Shown: piece after piece, positions 10,762-23,300 of the stretch
Position numbering within the stretch: position 1 is the stretch's first letter
Layout: each line of letters starts with the position of its first letter
Assembly: GCA_001579985.1 (NCBI GenBank)
Contig: LRSR01002852.1
Coordinates: 1 to 64,000, forward strand
From: Hypsibius dujardini
Taxonomy: Eukaryota > Tardigrada > Eutardigrada > Parachela > Hypsibiidae
Direction of reading: 5' to 3'
Length of the DNA stretch: 64,000 nt
The notes under the pieces: generated by a model
Databases searched by the model: none
What the model was told of the DNA's origin: nothing
Seen by the model: the letters and a program-made list of their open reading frames with translations, nothing else
Translations under genes and position numbers: made by a program

Positions 10762-11800
10762 ATGCAGGCCTCCCTCATCGTCCTCGCCGCCGTCCTCGGT
10801 GTGGCCCTTGCCGGCAACGGTGACCAGGTTCCCAAGGTATGGGACGCACTCGCCAAGCTCCGCGGAAAGGGTGCTCTCACCGCTGAGCAGATCCAGGCCC
10901 TCCTCCCCAACGCGGTGGCCGGAAAGGACTACCCCGACAACCAGGCCATCCCCAGCCCCCGCCCCATCCAGTGCAACCCCGCCAAGCCTGGTTTCTATGC
11001 TGATACCTCCGCCTCCTCCAAGTGCCAGCTCTTCGACCGTTGCGACGTCAACGGTGCTCTGACCAGCTACATCTGTCCCAAATTGAGCGTACGTCATTAC
11101 ATCTTTTTGTCTGTCTGCCTTTCTTGTCTATGTATCTATTTCTTTGTCTGCAAGTCTGTTTGTTTAACTGTTTGTCTGTCCGTCTGTGTATCTGTGTATC
11201 GGTCTATTTGTCTCCCCATCTATTTCTCAGCCTATCTATCTGTCTGCCTGTTTAAGTATCTGTGTGTTTCTCTATGTGTCTGTCCGTATGTCCGTCTGCT
11301 TGCATGTCTGCGTGTCTATTTGTCTGCCTACCTGTTGTCTGTCTGTTTATCTGTCCTTCTGTATGCTTGTCTACCTGTCTGTCTGTTTGTCTATATATGC
11401 GACCTTGCCTTGATCTACGTGAATACTGTTGTTATTCCAACGAAAGCTTATCTCGTTTTTTTCCTCTTCTATAGGTGTTCAACCAGGTCACTCTGAGTAA
11501 GTTCTTTCTCTTTATATATAAAGATGCGTCTCCTGTAGAGCAACAGAAATAATTAATTCAAATTGTCTTGCAGTCTGCGACTGGTTCTTCAACGTTGACT
11601 GCTCGCAGTCCGCTGCCCTCGCTGATTACTCCAACAGCCGTCTGTACCAGGGCAAGGACGTCGTTCTTCTGGTACGTTGCTTGCTATTGTCGTTGGTGTT
11701 CCCAAAAAATCCTGCAACGCTTAAGAGAGAAATAAGAGCAATGGAACCGTTAATTAATTTTTCGTTTATGTTACAGGACGACCAACTGGTCCTCGTTTAA
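10762..11800 (+). CDS. Secreted CBM14 chitin-binding protein 2
   Basis: Exons 10762-11088, 11475-11496, 11574-11671 and 11777-11800 give 156 residues. The protein is nearly identical to paralogue 1 through the signal peptide, the VPKVWDALAKLRG segment and the six-cysteine CBM14 domain. It differs mainly at its extreme end, DDQLVLV in place of DNQDTIARK. The four-exon structure and intron phases are the same as in gene 1. Intron 1 (386 bp) is swollen by a GTCT/CTGT array that is nearly absent from the same intron of the pseudogene at 1080. An extracellular chitin-binding role follows from the family. The start is fixed by paralogue alignment and by the TATA box. Confidence 0.9.
11098..11400 (+). 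repeat. (GTCT)n-type array in intron 1 of chitin-binding gene 2
   Basis: Degenerate tetranucleotide array (GTCT, GTAT, GTTT variants). Open frames read through it encode runs of S-V-C-L and are not real protein. Confidence 0.9.
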
Positions 11801-12020
11801 ACGGTTCCGTTCCAAAAAAAATATTTTCGCGGTGTCGGATCGGGAGTGTGTGTTCCATCGTTGAGGGAAGATATATTCACGCATTCGACCGCGTTCTTGT
11901 CAGTGGGAAAAAACGGCTCAGTTAATGCTTCTCATATGAAATGCTCCTTTCATGGTTTTCTTTTCCGCATTTGAGGTCGCTGCTTTAAGCGGCAATTCTC
12001 TGTTCGCGCACAGCACGTCC

Positions 12021-12026
12021 AATAAA
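12021..12026 (+). terminator. Likely poly(A) signal of chitin-binding gene 2
   Basis: AATAAA about 220 bp after the stop codon, a spacing similar to gene 1. Confidence 0.5.
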
Positions 12027-12494
12027 AAAACCTGAGCTAAAAATTTATTCTCTTGACGCAGCTACGCCGTACAAACACACATACATCATGCAGACATATG
12101 AGTGCTCGCTGTTTCACTTTATTAGGATGTTCTGTTTGCTTTTTGTGTGTTCCTCTTTTCCATTTGTTCTGTTTTGGTCGGCAGTTCTTCAATTCTCTGA
12201 CCACTGTTTTTCCGGCTGAAGCACAGAACGGAACATACTTAAATAGAGCGGAGTGATACAGAACAACAGCTTGACAACAGAACAGATTATCATGACAGGA
12301 TACACAACAAAAGACATGAGCAACTGCAAAATACCAGGAAGAACACAACGGAACGAATAATGTAGAACAGGTTTTGATGGCCAGTCGCCAAACTTGACCG
12401 TCGCACAACAAATCAGGGTAAACCATGATCTGGTAGGCTTGCAGTACGTATCAGTGAACGACGGCTTAACTGACCAAAGGCACAACAAAATGCA

Positions 12495-12665
12495 GCGGAA
12501 AAGAACGAAATTGAATAGAACAGAACAGAACAGAACAGACCAGAAAAGAAAAGAACGGAACAGAATAAAAAAGCAGAAAAGAAAAAAAAACAGAACAGAA
12601 CAGAGCAAAGCAGAATAGAACCGAACAGAAAATAAAAGAACAGAACAGAACAGAACAAACCAGAA
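12495..12665. repeat. Degenerate (CAGAA)n array
   Basis: Repeats of CAGAA with AGAAAAG variants. Sparser ACAGA motifs extend upstream to about 12180. Open frames on both strands here are artefacts of the repeat. Confidence 0.85.
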
Positions 12666-12669
12666 ACAG

Positions 12670-14590
12670 TTCAGCAGGTTTAAGGCGAACTGTGAATTAG
12701 CGTATTCTGTTCTGTTGCATGTACATTGGTCAGTTGCATGGTTGTTGACTTGCCGCCAATATTCCGACGGCTTTTCTTATTGTGCAATGCAGTCTCTTAA
12801 GGCAACCAAAATGGCTAAAAGGTGGCCTATACCGTCAGTGCATTCGACAGCTCCCTAGGAGTAGGCGGTTTTAACTGTTTCAGCCAAGTTTTTAAAAGTA
12901 AGAATTCAACATCGAATGAAGGTTATTTGCGTCAGTCCAGGTTAATGATTTTAGAACAAAAAACCATTTCGAAATTCAAATTAACAAATCGACTTAAAAA
13001 CTTTTAATTGATAAAAGCAACATATTTGATCTAAATAATAAAAGCATTCAGATGAGCTCTCTAATCGGAAAAAGATGTTCTCAGTTCCCTTAAAGCTAGG
13101 TATCGCGATGCTCTACAGTATAATATACACTCTGTCTTGTTTTTGAAAAAAATGTAATAAAAGCTCAGTAAGCTCAAGCAGCATGCCTACTCAATAGAAA
13201 GAACCTAATAGGTTGTTAATTCACATTTGAATTCTTTAGGCCGGTTGCATGAGTAACTTCTTAAAGCACAACGATATAGCACCTACATATACATGTATTT
13301 TGCGAGTGAACTTGTAGTAGTATATGACTACATTTTTATTACGGTTTACTGTCGAGCGTGAGTTGAAATGTGGTGCCACGTGTTGACGTAGTCGTAAAAT
13401 GTTACACACCCTTATTACCTGGCAGAGATCATGGTCAGCCCTTGCATGACATCTCTCCACTTTTACTCTCATAATCGGACAACTGATGGACAGCAAAAGT
13501 ACTAGTAGTAAACGGCTCAATCACAAACAACTTTTTAATCAAAGCGGGTTGACGTAACTGTCTTTGCGTCTAGTGTCATCATGACAGTTTTTTGAGGAAA
13601 AAACACAATAAGCCTTATTGTGTAACTGATGGAAGGTACGTCGAGGTATCAACTACGTTTATCCGAAAACGCCTACCTAGTCATTTCGAATTATGTAGTC
13701 GGCTGCGTAAACGAAACCAATATATTGTGACATATAATTAGTTCATATATAATTTCACAACAAATTTCTGCATAATAAGTTGATAATAATTATTAATAAG
13801 TAAAATCAATAAACAAATAAATATATATATATATTTCAGTAGGTTTTGAAGAATTGTTATACATGTTACAGATATTAAAGATGGTCCGTACGAATTGTTA
13901 CATATAAAACAAATTTAAATTAAAGATAAATATTCGATGTTTTTACATATATTAAAATAAAAAGTGTATATAAATATTCGATATTTTATTTTTAAAATTT
14001 GGTATTTGTAAGATGTGACCGTTGCTTCAAATTAAAAAACATTCGCTGTCTTTATACATAATTATTATACCAAATTTGTAATATAGTGGTTACTGTGTTA
14101 CTATTGTGTGCTTCAAACACTTGGTATATGACTAAAGAAACAGAACATTGTTCTGGCTTTAAAGTGCACTATAATTTCGAGCAAAGGATTTCTTTAATAA
14201 TTTTTCGCCGTCTGATGTGACATTTTTCCGAGAGAAACACGTCATAAATTTCCCCCCATAAATCATGCTGTTCTGTTCTGCAGCAGGTCGGATCCATTGT
14301 TCTAGCGAATTCATGTCAATGCCCTGCGTACACACACATATTTATATATATTTGTGTATAAATATATGTGCAGTCTGAATGTTCGGCAAAAAGAACGTAC
14401 GAAAACGTCCTCGGACCAGACTAGGTGCTGCTCATGCACTCGCAAAGCACTCTCTAATGACCACTAACCTCGCTTCACGAATGCAAGTGCGAACAGAAGA
14501 AAACAGCCAATACGTGCTTTTATAAATCTATGTCTTCGCATTTTCGGCTTCTGTTTTGTAGCAGACTGTCCAACAATTCGGACACAATGC
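12670..14590. other. Gene-free, AT-rich stretch
   Basis: I see no gene. The part 13700-14110 is strongly AT-rich with short ATATAT runs. A 94-codon minus-strand frame at 13236-13520 has no recognisable feature. Confidence 0.45.
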
Positions 14591-14801
14591 ATGGAGCGCG
14601 CCCGAAGGTTCCGTCGACTAATTACGATTGTACACTATGCGTCGAGTCGCGATCGTCGTCCGGCCGCGGTCATTACGTCTAACGAACGCGGCCAGTATTT
14701 ACATGCTGCTTTTGTTTTTCAGCAACACCCTCCTACCTTATAGCTAAAAGGTGTCTGAAAAAAACTACATAAACACAATGAAGACAACCCCCGAGAGACT
14801 G

Positions 14802-14807
14802 TATATA
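14802..14807 (+). promoter_or_regulatory. TATA box of chitin-binding gene 3
   Basis: TATATA within GTATATAATA, 93 bp before the ATG, the same spacing as in the two paralogues. Confidence 0.65.
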
Positions 14808-14894
14808 ATAAGCGGACAGTTTCAGGGCTAACATATAGATACAGGCACTTTCACTTTTTATTTTCTCTTGTTCTTCTACCGAGATAACAAAAGA

Positions 14895-15837
14895 ATGCAG
14901 GCTGCCATCCTCGTCCTTGCCGCTGTTTTGGGCGTGGCCTATGGTGGGCCAGCCAACGGGGATCAGGTGCCCAAGGTGTGGGACGCACTTGCCAAGCTCC
15001 GAGGAAAAGGAGCCCTCACTGCCGAGCAGATCCAGGAACTTTACCCCAACGCGGTGGCCGGAAAGGACTTCCCTAACAATCTGGTGATTCCCGCACGGTC
15101 CATCAACTGCGGCAGCGTTAAACCCGGGTTCATTGCTGACGTCAGCGACCCATCCAAGTGCCAGATCTTCGATCGATGTGACGTGAACGGAAATCTGACC
15201 AGCTACATCTGCCCCGCCATGACTGTAAGGCACTGTTGATTGCGGTTGTGTCTGCCTGTGTCCCTGTTTGTGCTTGTGTCTGTATCTGTTTCTGAGTCTT
15301 TGTCAGTCTCTGACTTTGTGCATGTGTCTGAGTCCATAGCAATGTCTCTCTTTCTACGCCGGTGTCTGTGCTGTGTCTGTGTCCGCATCTCCTGCTTGTA
15401 TCTGGGTCTGTTTCTGTGTTTACAGCTGTGTCTTTGTCAATGTTTATGTTGAGGTCTATATCTGCAAAGTTTGTTCGACCTTCCTAAATCCTTGCTTGAG
15501 TCTGCCAGTATGTCTCCATTATCCCACAGCCGCTTCCCGCGTTGTGCCAACTTCCTTCTGTATGGCGCTGCTTTGAATTATATTAATGTGCGTGTATTTA
15601 CATTCATTTTATCCTTCTTAGCTCTTCAACCAGATCACTTTGATCTGCGACTGGTGGTTCAACGTTGACTGCTCGCAGTCCGCCCAGTTTGTTGATTACT
15701 CCAACGCTCGCCTGTATGCCGGTGAGAGCTCCAAATTCTTGGATGACCAGATGGAAATTGCCGGTAGCGCTGATGGTGCTGCAGCAGCTGCGCCTGCGCC
15801 CAAAAAGGCTGCAGCCGCCTCTAAGAAGAAGGCGTAG
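14895..15837 (+). CDS. Secreted CBM14 chitin-binding protein 3 with Ala/Lys-rich tail
   Basis: Two exons, 14895-15224 and 15622-15837, give 181 residues. There is a signal peptide, the family segment VPKVWDALAKLRGKGALTAE, and a CBM14 domain ending CDWWFNVDC. Where genes 1 and 2 have separate 22-nt, 98-nt and terminal exons, this gene has one continuous exon, so two introns are missing. The C terminus is also different. After LDDQ it carries GSADGAAAAAPAPKKA and ends SKKKA, a basic Ala/Lys-rich tail not seen in the others. The tail could bind acidic matrix material or be cross-linked through lysines; that is speculation. An AATAAA lies 160 bp downstream. Confidence 0.9.
15245..15460 (+). repeat. 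(TGTCTG)-type array in the intron of chitin-binding gene 3
   Basis: Degenerate GTCTGTGT/TCTG repeats fill most of the 397-bp intron. The position is the same as the array in the paralogue at 10762. Confidence 0.85.
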
Positions 15838-15996
15838 GGGTGTTCATGGTGATTATCGTTCTTTCACGCCCCATTGTTTGTTCGTAGATTTCTCTTCACC
15901 TCTCACTGACTTGATTCTCAATCGCTCTTTTTCCATTGTAATTTTTACATCACTGTCTATTTTCTCTTACAACCGAGTATTAGTTTTTCAAATGTA

Positions 15997-16002
15997 AATA
16001 AA
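15997..16002 (+). terminator. Likely poly(A) signal of chitin-binding gene 3
   Basis: AATAAA about 160 bp after the stop codon; a second one follows at about 16010. From here to 16540 I see only degenerate CAGACA repeats (about 16110-16240) and no gene. Confidence 0.5.
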
Positions 16003-16540
16003 TGTGCAAATAAAAATACAAAACTGCAATGCAACCAGGGAAAGACTGATTGCACCGCGGGTTACGTAAAACGAGACCATTTTATGAATGCATTTAGTGT
16101 AGACAAATGACAGCAAGGCAGGCATGCCGATATGCAGATAGGCATGCACAGAGACAGACAAACAGCCAGGCAGATAAGCACAGACCGAGACAAATAGAGA
16201 GCCATACATGCAGGCCGGCAGATAGACAAACAGACAAACCTATTCCGAATCTCACCAGCATTTAGATACCGATTCCGTTCTCGGCGCTCTCGAATAAGAA
16301 AAGTGACAAGATATCCGCAGGCACAGAACGAAACTGCGCCATCTACATTGCGACTCAAAAAGAGGAACGAATCAAAAAAAGATATTTTCTTGCGAAGAAA
16401 TACGTTAGCGACTAATCATCAGAAAGGAACAACAAAACACAACAGCACAGTAATTAAGCCCTCGAAATTCTGTCAAGAAATAGTGCAGGCGACAAGACTA
16501 TCTAGTCCTTTAACGTGTGTACGCATATAGACAGACATTT

Positions 16541-19500
16541 TCAAGCGTCTGTTTCGCCCGGTTTGTAGTCAGATCCCTGGACAGTCGGGGGAGTGTGCAC
16601 TCCGGGGATGGGGACAATGAGGTTCTCCGGTGACATGAGGTTGTACTTTAGCACAAATACAGTGAAACGTCGACAAAGGCTCGTCTGATCCTGAGAAAGA
16701 ACAACAACCGAAAAAAAGCATTAAATGTACCGCAGGCTTTTCGCAGGAATATTAACGAAACAATCAACGACAAAAAGATAGGCATAACCAATACAGATAA
16801 ATACATACACAAACAGGCAAGACGAAGATCTGGTTTTTTATGGCTTTTGATGATAGGCAAGACAGTCACAACAGTCAGACGTACAGGTAGACAGGTAGAC
16901 AGGTAGACAGGTAGACAGGTAGACAGGTAGACAGGTAGACAGGTAGACAGACAGACAGCCACTCAAACAGACAAGCAAATATAAACAGCCAGACAAACAG
17001 ACACAGACGACCAAACTGGTAATCGAATGACCACGGGCCTCTCTACCTCAAAAGAGTCGAAAATTGGTCGATGATGGAAGTAGGCATGAGAGAAAATTCG
17101 ATAGACACGACGACAGGTCGACGGCAACTTCGCAATCGACTGTTCCTTGATGTCGACCCTGACGACACAAACACTGGGCTAGGTAGGTTGTACAGACAAC
17201 TATTTTTTGCAGCAAACAAACTTAAAAAATACATCTCTCCTTTCTGTACCTGCTGGGGAAATACTTGTTGCTGTTGAGGAGACACGCGGCGCCGTCCAAG
17301 GTGTGCCGGGTGTAGTCGATGGCGGAGCACTCTCGCGGCTGCTTGTGTGCGGCGCACAGGAAGATCCACTGATCGGTCGCCGTCATTTGCGTGCACGTGT
17401 CCGCTGTACATTCACACTGAACCAAGAGAGAAACATTATCGGCAATCAAGCAATCAAACGACCGTAACATCTAAAAAGGCAATATCAACAATCAATCAAG
17501 AGTGATAATGACCAACCTGTAAATTGACGGCCAGACTATTTAATTCCATGCAGAATTGTCTGAAAAAATGAAAACACACCATTCTTATCATAACGTTGCT
17601 AAAAATATTATAACATTTTTATTGGAAACAAATTATATATCAGCGCGTACCGGAGATGTTCGTATTTCCAAACGCCTTCGTCCTGATTGGCCGGCATACT
17701 CAGAATCTCCTCCACATCCGTTGGATTCCGACGGATCACTTGCTGAATGTACTGCAACATTTTAGTTGGACTTTATACAATTATAATTTATAAATAAATT
17801 TAAACTTACTTTGCTGTGGATTTAAATTGATTATTAATTTATTTTTATTCAAGGACGTTATGTGGGAAAAAAACACGATTTTGTACTGTGAACGCAGTTG
17901 AATTTATATAAGATGTTAAACAAATTTAAATCCACCGATATTATGAAATTAAAATAATAAATATATATTTAGCGGTTTTAAACAAGCTTTTAAATATTGA
18001 CTTCTATTTTTACGACGTCACATAAAATATAAATTTATTCTACTTTAAATCATAGCTGTTTTTAAGCCCTTCAAAAAATCAGTAATATATATTTAGATAA
18101 CTTTAGTTCAAAACACTAGAAGACGCCAAAGTGTTGAACAACAGTAAAAAACATGTGGAAATTTAAAGACGCTACAAATTTATTCGTCAACTCCAAAATA
18201 AAAAACTCTATTGGGCATTGGAGAACTAAATAGTTTCACTTTCAAAAAATGCAAGAGAGCAGTTCGAACTTATTGCTACCCGGACGGCACTAAATATCAT
18301 CAATACATCAATCAATCAACGGACTAAAGATCAACAAATAAACCGTAAATACATCAATCAACTGACAACTCAAATGATAACTTCTTTCAACGCAAAATTA
18401 AATTTTCAAACAAGACTCTCTCGAAATTAAACTTGGGCGTATTTTATAAAACTAATAAACTGACCTGCTGAACGGCCAGTGTGGTGTCCATGTCCTCCAG
18501 TGCCAAATCGGGCCATTGATAGAAATCCTACCGCAAAAAAAGCGATATTCTTCCCTATAATAGCTCCGCAAATGCGCCCGGCAAGAATAAAACAAAATGA
18601 AATGCGTACAGCCAACTTCGTGCCAGGTCGATTCCGTCGGATGATGGTCTTGGGCGAATCACCGCCATAATCGGGAGACGACGTGGCGTCCTCCAATTTC
18701 ATAGCAGCGGTCGCCGTCGTTGAAGACGTCTCTTCTCCTCCCTCACTCATCAATCCCTCCGGATGCTGCTTCGGCGGCGAATTCTCCTGCGACTCTAATG
18801 CACCAATGTCTGGACTCTCCAGAACGACCGTGGGCGAGGAGGCTTCCTCAACCTGAAGGGAGAATAATGTGTTTGATGAGTGGAGGGACGGCAGAAACTA
18901 CTCAAGACGTCCCTAAATTTAAAATATTTCTCGCTACATTATAGCTTTTTCGCACGGATGAATGCAGCCAAAAAAAGATGTAAAATAGATTTTAAAATTT
19001 TAAATAAAAAGTCAGAAGAGATTTCATGGATTGAAAATTAGACTTGACAGCGGAGGGGAAGAGGAATATACTGAAGACGTCCGCAATTAAATATTTTTCT
19101 AGTTTTCTAACTTTCTTTAAAACTGTCGATTAAGAAAGCAAAAAGATGGTAAAAACGATGGAGGGTTTGATGAAAAATAGGGAAAGGAGATTTCGTGAAG
19201 AGCAAAGGAACGAAATTAGATTTTGCCAGGCGAGGGGAAGAACGCTCCCAACCTCAAAGCTCCCAAAGTAAAAGTACTTTTTCCAAAGTTTAATTCAGAC
19301 CAAACTGCGCCATCGAAATACAAAGCAGATTGAGAATTGAATAAGAAATTTTAGGGAAACGATTGCGAAGACATTCGTGGACATGGGATAGTAGGAAATC
19401 GATTTTATCACATAAGGGAAGGAAAATAATGGCTGAACGAACCTTCGCAATCACAACCAATTATTCGACTCAAGGAATAAGCAAAACATGACGCGAAAAG

Positions 19501-19560
19501 GAGAAGGAGAAATGGCTGAGGAGTGTGAAAAGTGACAAGACAGGCACTTACGGTGGGCAT
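16541..19560 (-). CDS. MOB4: MOB4/phocein, MOB-family kinase adaptor
   Basis: Eight exons on the minus strand: 19552-19560, 18610-18852, 18465-18527, 17651-17751, 17517-17559, 17250-17416, 17047-17158 and 16541-16690. All phases agree and give 295 residues. From residue 73 on it follows animal MOB4 closely: [93 protein letters not shown]. The zinc-binding Cys pair (CTADTC, 156-161) and His pair (HAYFHH, 233-238) are present. MOB4 is a core part of STRIPAK complexes. Odd points are an N-terminal extension of about 72 Ser/Glu-rich residues, absent from vertebrate MOB4, and a first coding exon of nine bases. The start rests on ATGCCCACC followed by GTAAGT. Confidence 0.93.
16862..17012. repeat. 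(GACAGGTA)n and GACA array in the last MOB4 intron
   Basis: A clean eight-base unit AGACAGGT is repeated about nine times (16883-16950), followed by GACA repeats. Confidence 0.9.
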
Positions 19561-20330
19561 GATGGGAGAGCGAGCTGGAGACCTGGGGAAGACAGTCAGA
19601 GAACCCTCTGTGTAATTATTGATTGTTGTGGTTTGCGATAAATGAAAATGAAAAGTTGGACAAGGTGCAATGTGCATTGTGCGCAAACTGCGCACAAGAC
19701 AGCGGCGCGTGCGCAGGAGCACCACAAGTCACAAAGCTGCAATCAGTGCGCATCGCCCCGACACCGAATTTCTAAAGTACTACAGTACCTATTACGTACT
19801 AGCACATATAAATATATGACACTGCCAGATAAAACGATAATATTTGATTGCTCTCCAAAAAGAAGTAAATTTGTCGAGATCTAAGGGTACCTACAAATTT
19901 TTTGCTCCGAGGTTGGGTTAAGAAAGCATTGATTGATCGCTTGGTAGATCAAGATTAAGAGTGGGGTTGATTGATTGATACACTGTCTAACTAAGGCTGC
20001 TTCAACAGCTTCATCACACTTTCAATGGTTCCCTTATCGATCGAATTATCGATATCACAGGCGCAGTTTCCAAGTGATCCCTCACAGAAAAAGCTCTACA
20101 TTTATGTATAGCACATGCCCTAAATTGCACATAGGCAGCAGGTACGAAGCTACCGGGATGGGTCGATAACGCATACCGTAAAAAGAGTCTCGCCGAATTT
20201 CATCCATGCATTTACGGATAGGAATTCAATGCGCAACCTATTTATCGGTTGAATATCGTATAATTTTACATTTTTTTTCTTGTGATGTGCATGCGAGTGC
20301 CAGAATTTTTGCAAAAAAGAAAACTTAAGA
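19561..20330. promoter_or_regulatory. Head-to-head intergenic region MOB4/BBS4
   Basis: The two start codons face away from each other across 770 bp, so this stretch must hold both promoters. I see no TATA box clearly tied to either gene. The MOB4 5' UTR may itself be spliced, since TTCCCCAG lies 22 bp before its ATG. Confidence 0.5.
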
Positions 20331-23300
20331 ATGTCAACGGAAGCGCTGCAAAATTCATCAAACGCTTTTCCGATAACTTCACCCGGTCAGTATCCGAGTA
20401 TAATAGAAGTCCCGCGAAAGGGTCCTCTGCAGAATAAACCAGAGAAAACCATTCTTCAGCAAGTTCAAGATTCCGACAGTCGAAACTGGCTGTATTATCA
20501 GCTGTTTTTACGGCAAGATTTCGACGCATGTGATGTTTCACTCGCGACCACTGAGGCATCTGCGGGAGTTCAGAGCACTTATGCTATCTATATGAAAGGT
20601 AAGTGCAAGAACTTAATCATCAAATAATGGATTGATTAAGTTCTTAATTCATTAATTTGATGTCTCGTTGTTTTGCTTTTTCGTTTGTCTGTTTGTTTGT
20701 CTGTCTATCTTTCTGTCTTTCTGTTTGTTTGTCTATCTGTGTCTGTGTTAGTCTGTCTGTCGATCGGTTTGACTGTCTTGTCTGTACATCAGTCTGTATG
20801 TTTGCTTGTTTGCCTGCCTGTCCATTCTTTTGCTGGGTATATCTGCGGTGTTCTTTCAATCATAATGTTCCATCCTATCCATAGGTCTAATTGCGAAACG
20901 CCAAGGCAAATTGGACGATGCCTTGAACTTCATGAAGCAATGCTACATTCGGGATCGGATGAACTGGGAAGTGCTGAAAGAGCTCACATCCTTGTCGTAT
21001 CTCACGCGGGCTTATCAGGAAGCGCTGTCATACGTGGAGTTGGCCAAGGAACTGGAGCCAGCTCAGGACTGGTTCATGGCCCACCATCAAGGCCTCTGCT
21101 ACGAACGCATTGGGGAGCTGAGCATGGTAAAGTGGTTCGTCTTTTAGTGCAGCCGTCAGTTTCATTTATGATCGTGTTGAATTGTTTGAAAGTGAAGAAG
21201 TTAAAATGAAGTTAAATGGAAGAAGTGGATCGATCCAGACAGACCCACTCAGTTTTTTTATGTCTTATGATATCACTTCAAGTATTTTTTGTGAATTATG
21301 ATGATTGATACCGTTTCCATCGACATTGTTAGTCAATAAAACCACGACGCAAAATGGATTAATACTCGACCTGAGTAGAACATGATGCTTGATTTAGTGA
21401 GATTTTTAATTTTTTAATTTTGCAACAATGATTTTATGGTTGACACTACTGATAAATAATATTTCATTTTTATTTTCACGCGCAGGCAGAAGACCACCTG
21501 AAATCAGCAATCAATATTCAGCCCCAAGAAAAATCTTACATTACGCTCGCGGAGTTCTATATCCGTCGCAATTCACTGGAGAAGGCCATCGAAATTCTGG
21601 ACCGAGCGAAAAGGTATTATACCTGGTTTTACACCTTATGACACCACCTACTGTATGTAGTTGTATAAACCTATAAAACTGTTCCTCGTGATGTAGGGTT
21701 TTTCCTGAAAGTTTGCCACTTGCAGCACGCCTTGGTCGATTACAGACAAAGGTGCGGCAGTACTGTAAAAGTTCATACACAACTCCACACCCATAGGCAC
21801 AGGCATAAGCACAAAGACAGAGATGAACACTGAGACAGACACAGCCGCGGAAACAGTGCTCTGACACAGATACAAACACAAACAAAGACACAGACACAGA
21901 CACAAACGCAGACGCAGATTCAACCACACTGATGTTTCTAAAGATCCAACCTCTGTTCGAACAACTCTGTCTTTAGGGTCAGCATGACTTCAGTCGTGGC
22001 TTTGGAAATCTAGCCCAGGCCGTTTCCGGTACAAAAACCCAAGACGAATCTGTCCTCCTAGCCGTCGGTTCTGTCATGCAACGAAAAGTTGACATTGACG
22101 GCGCTCTGAAGAAATACGAGGCCATCCTCCAAGATCCGAGTGCAGCTAGCCCGGCGGTTCTCAACAACGTCGGCCTTTGCTATTTAGCCAAACCACGAAA
22201 GTCATCGGTTCCAAAAAAAGACAATGCGAAAGGCTCCGCCGATGAAGAATACTCGCAGCGTATCCTTTATGCTGTGGGTTGTCTGAAGAAAGCCCAACAA
22301 ATGGCTCCGCTGAACTGGAGAATCAGCTGCAATTTGGGCTATTTGATGCGAGAGCTGCGGCTTTATGCGACGGCTAGTTACTACTTCATGGCGTCCATTC
22401 GGCTTGGCACGAAAACTCCTTCGACTGAAGCATATCTTATGTTGGCAGGTAGGTTAATTTCTTCTTCATTATTTATCACGCAGAATTTGTTGACTGTTAT
22501 CCTTTTCGGAAGAAGAAAGTCAAACAACAGTTTAGCAAATCTGGCAAACTGAAACTGTTCCTCCCCGGGAGCAGTTAACGTACAATCTACACAAAAACTA
22601 TAATGCGTATTATAACTAACGTGTATATCATAAGGACTATTTCATGGTACATACACGTGTTTTTCTTACAGCTTCTAGTTGAATTGAAAAAACTGACGTT
22701 AAGCCTTTTTCAGTGCAGCCATCGATATTGAATTCGCTATCCTGGTACAAGATAACGTTTGTCAATAATGGCTCACTGAGAATGAAAAAGTGGTTAATGA
22801 AAAAAATGGTTACGATGGTTATGAAAAATGGTTATACTGTTCCATGAAAATGGCACACTGAATTTTTTTACATGATGTTTCACAATATAATCAGAATATA
22901 TATAATAATTAGCTTCGGAGTTGTTTAATTTAATGAGCTGAAGTTTTTTCTCCACTGAATTATTTTATAAACATCTTTCTGAAATATCTACTCTTACGCG
23001 CAAAGAGTTCTGAAGCGTAAAAGTTTAATTTGGCATTTTCAAAATCTACAATATTAGTCGGACGTTACAATACAACCCGTTGTCATGTTACATTTTAACT
23101 GCGACTATGATATTAAAAATGTTGTTCCACACAGGGGTTGCCGACAATCTGGAGATTAGCAGTCAGGCCAACCAAGTCTATAAATACTGCGTCAAACATA
23201 ACAGGTATGGATGACTTTTGTCATATTCCTGTTTTCCGGTAGCGAGGCTATTAGCAATAATATTTATTTAAAGTTTAATTAGGTACCTCTAAAGTGTCGG

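Noticed and set aside
11100-11474. Long frames encoding runs of S-V-C-L or Q-T-D-R residues here and at many other sites
   Set aside because: They are translations of GTCT/GACA microsatellites in all frames, not proteins.
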